From NCBI GenBank assembly GCA_009712635.1, contig WASS01000012.1:1-64000 (forward strand): DNA of 64,000 nt, given 5' to 3'. Both the position numbers and the translations under genes were made by a program. The notes beneath the pieces were generated by a model. The model was not told the origin of the DNA and did no database searches. It worked only from the letters and a program-made list of their open reading frames with translations. Numbering within the stretch: position 1 is the first letter of the stretch; the number at the start of each line of letters is the position of its first letter. The stretch is from Hungatella sp. (GTDB lineage: Bacteria > Bacillota > Clostridia > Lachnospirales > Lachnospiraceae). This document shows positions 61,150 to 64,000 of the stretch, piece by piece.

Positions 61150-62328
61150 TTAACGGTCTCCGGCGCGGTAACGCTCCAACAGCCGGTTGATTCTGGTTGT
61201 TGGGTTAAGCAGACCGCTGAGGGAAGCATCATGGTTTAAGTTGTCAATAATAAGGGCAATATACTTGCTCATATCAACATTAATATAATAAGGTCTGGAC
61301 AGAAGATCTGGTGTCTGATATACCAGATTGGTGGTTAAGATCCTGTCGATTAATCCATTTTCATAATATTCATCAAACTTTGCAAGTCCGTTGGTAAAGA
61401 GTCCGAACGTAGCGCAGACAAATACTTTTCTTGCCTTTCTCCGTTTTAGTTCTTTTGCAACATCAAGCATACTTTCGCCAGAGGAAATCATGTCATCAAC
61501 AATAATTACATCTTTTCCTTCTACGGAAGCACCAAGGAACTCATGGGCAACAATGGGGTTGCGTCCATTTATAATCTGGGTATAATCACGACGCTTATAG
61601 AACATACCCATATCCAGTCCCAGTACATTGGCAAAGAATACTGCACGTCCCATGCCGCCTTCGTCCGGGCTGATTACCATCATATGTTCGCTGTCAATAT
61701 CCAGTTCTTTCTCTTCTTTTAACAAATATTTGATGAACTGGTATATCGGCTGAACCGTCTCAAAACCTTTTAACGGAATTGCGTTCTGCACTCTGGGGTC
61801 ATGAGCATCAAATGTGATAATATTCTCCACACCCATATTCACAAGCTCACGAAGTGCCAATGCACAGTCAAGAGACTCTCTTCTGGAACGCTTATGCTGA
61901 CGGCTCTCATATAAGAAAGGCATAATTACATTAATACGTCTTGGTTTACCTGCTGATGCAGCAATCACACGCTTTAAATCCTGAAAATGATCATCAGGGG
62001 ACATGTGGTTGGTCATACCGCACAGAGAATAGGTCAGGCTGTAGTTACACACATCGACCATGATATAAAGGTCATCACCTCGCACAGACTGCTGCAGGGT
62101 GCCTTTTGCCTCTCCGGTTCCGAATCTGGGGGTGCTGGCTCCTATGATGTAAGTATCTCTCTGATAACCGGAAAAAGCAATGGTAGACTTATGTTCACTT
62201 TCCCGCTCCTGTCTCCATGACACCAGATAATCATTTACTTTCTCTCCCAGTTCCTTGCAGCTTTTTAAAGGAATTAAGCCCAATGGTCCAACCGGAATGG
62301 TTTCTATCGTTTTCTCTTCGTAAAGCAT
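61150..62328 (-). CDS. prs: Ribose-phosphate pyrophosphokinase, long atypical form
   Basis: A 392-residue enzyme, longer than the usual 315, that makes PRPP from ribose-5-phosphate and ATP. RFGTGEAKGTLQQSVRGDDL matches the start block, IMPFLYESRQHKRSRRESL the ATP/R5P block and VISPDEGGMGRA the conserved loop. The PRPP loop is VDDMISSGESM, unlike the usual DDMIDTAGT. Extra residues occur at the N-terminus and near residue 100. ATG at 62328 has GGAGGAG upstream; an in-frame ATG 30 bases earlier is unsupported. Confidence 0.87.
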   Translation of the reverse strand: MLYEEKTIETIPVGPLGLIPLKSCKELGEKVNDYLVSWRQERESEHKSTIAFSGYQRDTYIIGASTPRFGTGEAKGTLQQSVRGDDLYIMVDVCNYSLTYSLCGMTNHMSPDDHFQDLKRVIAASAGKPRRINVIMPFLYESRQHKRSRRESLDCALALRELVNMGVENIITFDAHDPRVQNAIPLKGFETVQPIYQFIKYLLKEEKELDIDSEHMMVISPDEGGMGRAVFFANVLGLDMGMFYKRRDYTQIINGRNPIVAHEFLGASVEGKDVIIVDDMISSGESMLDVAKELKRRKARKVFVCATFGLFTNGLAKFDEYYENGLIDRILTTNLVYQTPDLLSRPYYINVDMSKYIALIIDNLNHDASLSGLLNPTTRINRLLERYRAGDR

Positions 62329-62370
62329 TTGTTTCTCCTCCAACGTGTCCTTATGCAATGCAACGGTTCT

Positions 62371-62399
62371 TTTATAACATTATGTGTCGCTTTAGTCAA
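62371..62399 (-). promoter_or_regulatory. Promoter of prs
   Basis: The minus strand has TTGACT (62394-62399), a 17-base spacer and TATAAA (62371-62376). It lies 43 bases before the start. Confidence 0.75.
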
Positions 62400-62489
62400 G
62401 TCAATCAGAAGAATTGCTCCTAATTTCTAAAATATCTATTTTATTTATTCTAGCTTTTACCATTTACTCCAAAACTTAGAAATAAGAAC

Positions 62490-62515
62490 AGCTTCATCCA
62501 ATAAATGGAGAAGCT
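62490..62515 (-). terminator. Terminator hairpin after the GntR gene
   Basis: AGCTTC and GAAGCT with an inner CCA/TGG pair form an imperfect 9-bp stem. On the minus strand it is followed by GTTCTTATTT, a weak T run. Confidence 0.5.
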
Positions 62516-62537
62516 ATTACTATACTTATGCAGGCAT

Positions 62538-63275
62538 CTAGCCCTTTACCAGACCTCCAAGGAAATCATCACCAAAGATCCTCATCTTACCCTTCTTGGG
62601 AAGGGCCTCAAATAGTTCCGGGTATTGTTCCCCGATTTTAATGGCATTATCATCAATATCAAGCAGATGCTGGCTTGCAATATGAATCAGAGACTCCTCA
62701 TCTTTCTTTATAATTGCCTCAATCATTAGCCGATGTTCGGAAAGCACGCTCTCCTCATGAGTGGTATCCACACAGATAAGCTGACGAAGACGCTGGTAAT
62801 TGCCAGCATCGCCCCAGATAAGTTCCGCACAATACTGCTTATCCGTTGCGGCAAAAAAATACTTATGGAATTCGTCATCCAGAGACAAGAAAGCCCTGGT
62901 GTCTTTTTCCTTAATGGCTTTTTCCTGCTGTTCAATCAGACTGTTTAAATCGGATATATGTTTTCTTGTATAATTATCAATAAATTCTTTTAAAACGTTT
63001 ATCTCAACGCTGTACCTGATATATTGTTCCTTCTGTGCCTTTTCCAGATTGATTTTTGAAATCATAATGCCTTTTTGGGGAAGAGTCATGATAAGCCCTT
63101 CTCTTTCCAGACGAATTAAAGCATCACGTACCGGCGAACGGCTTACATTCATTTCCTGTGCAAGATCATTGATGGTAAGAATGACCCCCGGCCGAATCCG
63201 CATTTCGATAATGCTATTGCCAAGTTCACTATAAATATTATCAGCAGTGGTTTTCTTTTCGGGTTTATTCAGCAA
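62538..63275 (-). CDS. GntR family regulator, FadR/FCD type
   Basis: A 245-residue repressor-type protein. The N-terminal winged helix reads LTINDLAQEMNVSRSPVRDALIRLEREGLI. The FCD ligand domain has the metal-binding pattern DDEFHKYFF, SEHRLMI and ASQHLLDI. Ligand unknown, often an organic or amino acid. No ATG is available in the right place; a TTG at 63275 with AAAGGAGG seven bases upstream is the best start. Confidence 0.88.
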   Translation of the reverse strand: MLNKPEKKTTADNIYSELGNSIIEMRIRPGVILTINDLAQEMNVSRSPVRDALIRLEREGLIMTLPQKGIMISKINLEKAQKEQYIRYSVEINVLKEFIDNYTRKHISDLNSLIEQQEKAIKEKDTRAFLSLDDEFHKYFFAATDKQYCAELIWGDAGNYQRLRQLICVDTTHEESVLSEHRLMIEAIIKKDEESLIHIASQHLLDIDDNAIKIGEQYPELFEALPKKGKMRIFGDDFLGGLVKG

Positions 63276-63423
63276 CAGATGTCCTCCTTTTCTATCTTTA
63301 TTAATTAGGCGTTTATAAAGCGCCACAAACCGTACAAATATGGCCTATTTCTTTTTATAAACAAGCCATTTTTATATTTTATACTAATATATTAATATAC
63401 CACATTTGCGGAGAAACGTCAAA

Positions 63424-64000
63424 TTAATTAAGCTTGTCATCACTTAAAGCCATATCAAGTAACCGTTCATATACACATGGGTGACAGTCTGATTGGCTCA
63501 TAAGCCTGGATAATTCAACTGCCGCTACTTCACTGGCAGCAATGCAGCTGGCATTATAGGAAAACACCCAAAAAAACCGCTTTTTTATCATTCTGGAAGC
63601 GGTATATATCTCTGGTGTTATGGTTTCGATATGATGGAATATCTCGTGATACATTGCGATATGTCTCATCTCTTCCTCTGAAAACATATCACAAAGATCA
63701 TTTTGTACAATAAAATCATGTACCTTATTAAGAGCTTTATGCTGGAGTACAATTGTTTTTTTTAATGGGAGATAAAGGGCGATATATCTTTGAATCTCAT
63801 ACTGTTCATAGTAATACCGGTGCTCCACCTCTAAAGAAAACCGCGCCGGCCATTCCTCAGGGGAACAGCCAGCGTAAGCTTTCATGTATTTCTTATACAT
63901 AACCATAGCAGTTTGAATACTTTTTTCTATTATTTCCTCTTTGCTTTCCTGCAAAAGAGCTGAATCGGGTGCATCTTTATTAAAGGTATATTCCCTCCAA
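63424..64000 (-). CDS. Partial protein with an HExxH motif
   Basis: A protein of at least 190 residues whose 5' end probably lies beyond the right edge: the frame stays open to the last base and no ATG with a ribosome site appears in it (a TTG at 63954 is the first usual alternative start). It is helix-rich and cytosolic. MYHEIFHHIET contains HEIFH, the zinc-metalloprotease pattern. A second part (ASCIAASEVAAVELSRLM) follows. Resembles no family I can name. A small ImmA/IrrE-like or phage-type peptidase is possible but unproven. Confidence 0.5.
   Translation of the reverse strand, partial: WREYTFNKDAPDSALLQESKEEIIEKSIQTAMVMYKKYMKAYAGCSPEEWPARFSLEVEHRYYYEQYEIQRYIALYLPLKKTIVLQHKALNKVHDFIVQNDLCDMFSEEEMRHIAMYHEIFHHIETITPEIYTASRMIKKRFFWVFSYNASCIAASEVAAVELSRLMSQSDCHPCVYERLLDMALSDDKLN

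Noticed and set aside
61137-61232. Longer BrnQ reading frame overlapping prs
   Set aside because: The extra 32 residues lie over the prs C-terminus and are not transporter-like; GAGG before the ATG at 61136 supports the short form.
1-64000. CRISPR arrays, insertion sequences, prophage or integrative element
   Set aside because: No regularly spaced repeats, transposase, integrase or att-like duplications were seen; gene content is core-like throughout.

Overview
This window looks like a chromosomal core segment of a spore-forming Firmicute of the Lachnospiraceae (Lacrimispora/Clostridium type). The evidence is the large Bacillus-type SRP RNA, SpoVG, SpmB and GerMN-type sporulation proteins, a methionine T-box, DUF6128/DUF5702/Flp1 proteins typical of that family, strong AGGAGG ribosome sites and moderate-to-low GC. 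No insertion sequence, prophage, CRISPR array or tRNA gene was found. Products were identified by reading translations and motifs by eye, without any database search.

Layout. 1-379: promoter region that probably drives an rRNA operon leaving the left edge on the minus strand. 380-8900 (mostly minus): CvpA-like, HAD phosphatase, TPR protein, recR, ybaB, dnaX, phosphofructokinase, SRP RNA and tadA. 8923-16850 (mostly plus): a radical-SAM activase, nagB, an ABC-2 transporter with an elaborate leader, bacteriohemerythrin, a HIT protein and YwlG, with a DUF6128 protein on minus. 16910-26640 (mostly minus): peptide-binding lipoprotein, oleate hydratase, TetR regulator, rsmA, tatD, traX-like and metG with its T-box. 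26701-33382: DUF885 lipoprotein, GerMN lipoprotein, MarR, spmB, an extra murG, an orphan sigma factor, a HIT protein and a rhomboid protease. 33435-43369 (minus): a complete Tad/Flp type IVb pilus locus. 43720-47249 (plus): ArsR, DUF2508, glgB and a phosphotransferase. 47293-55037 (minus): heterodimeric ABC exporter with a coupled DUF3783 protein, diaminopimelate dehydrogenase, spoVG, glgD and glgC. 55283-59774 (plus): asnS and an SbcD/SbcC-like pair. 59820-64000 (minus): BrnQ, an atypical PRPP synthetase, a GntR regulator and an edge-truncated HExxH protein.

How the genes work together. The recR-ybaB-dnaX group with SRP RNA and tadA is a conserved replication/repair and translation neighbourhood. 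The Tad genes form one transcription unit from a single good promoter and encode the pilin, two prepilin peptidases, the ATPase, the TadZ-like protein, two TadB/C platform proteins, pseudopilin-like proteins and an FHA protein. glgC-glgD and glgB supply glycogen synthesis.

Items most worth a second look: the leader at 12202-12474, which combines a consensus promoter, a 50-codon ORF, a 14-bp long-range helix over its start and an intrinsic terminator ahead of an ABC-2 transporter; the Tad prepilin peptidase that appears to start at AUU; the TPR protein carrying what looks like an AAA+ module without a Walker A; and the asymmetric ABC exporter coupled to a DUF3783 protein.
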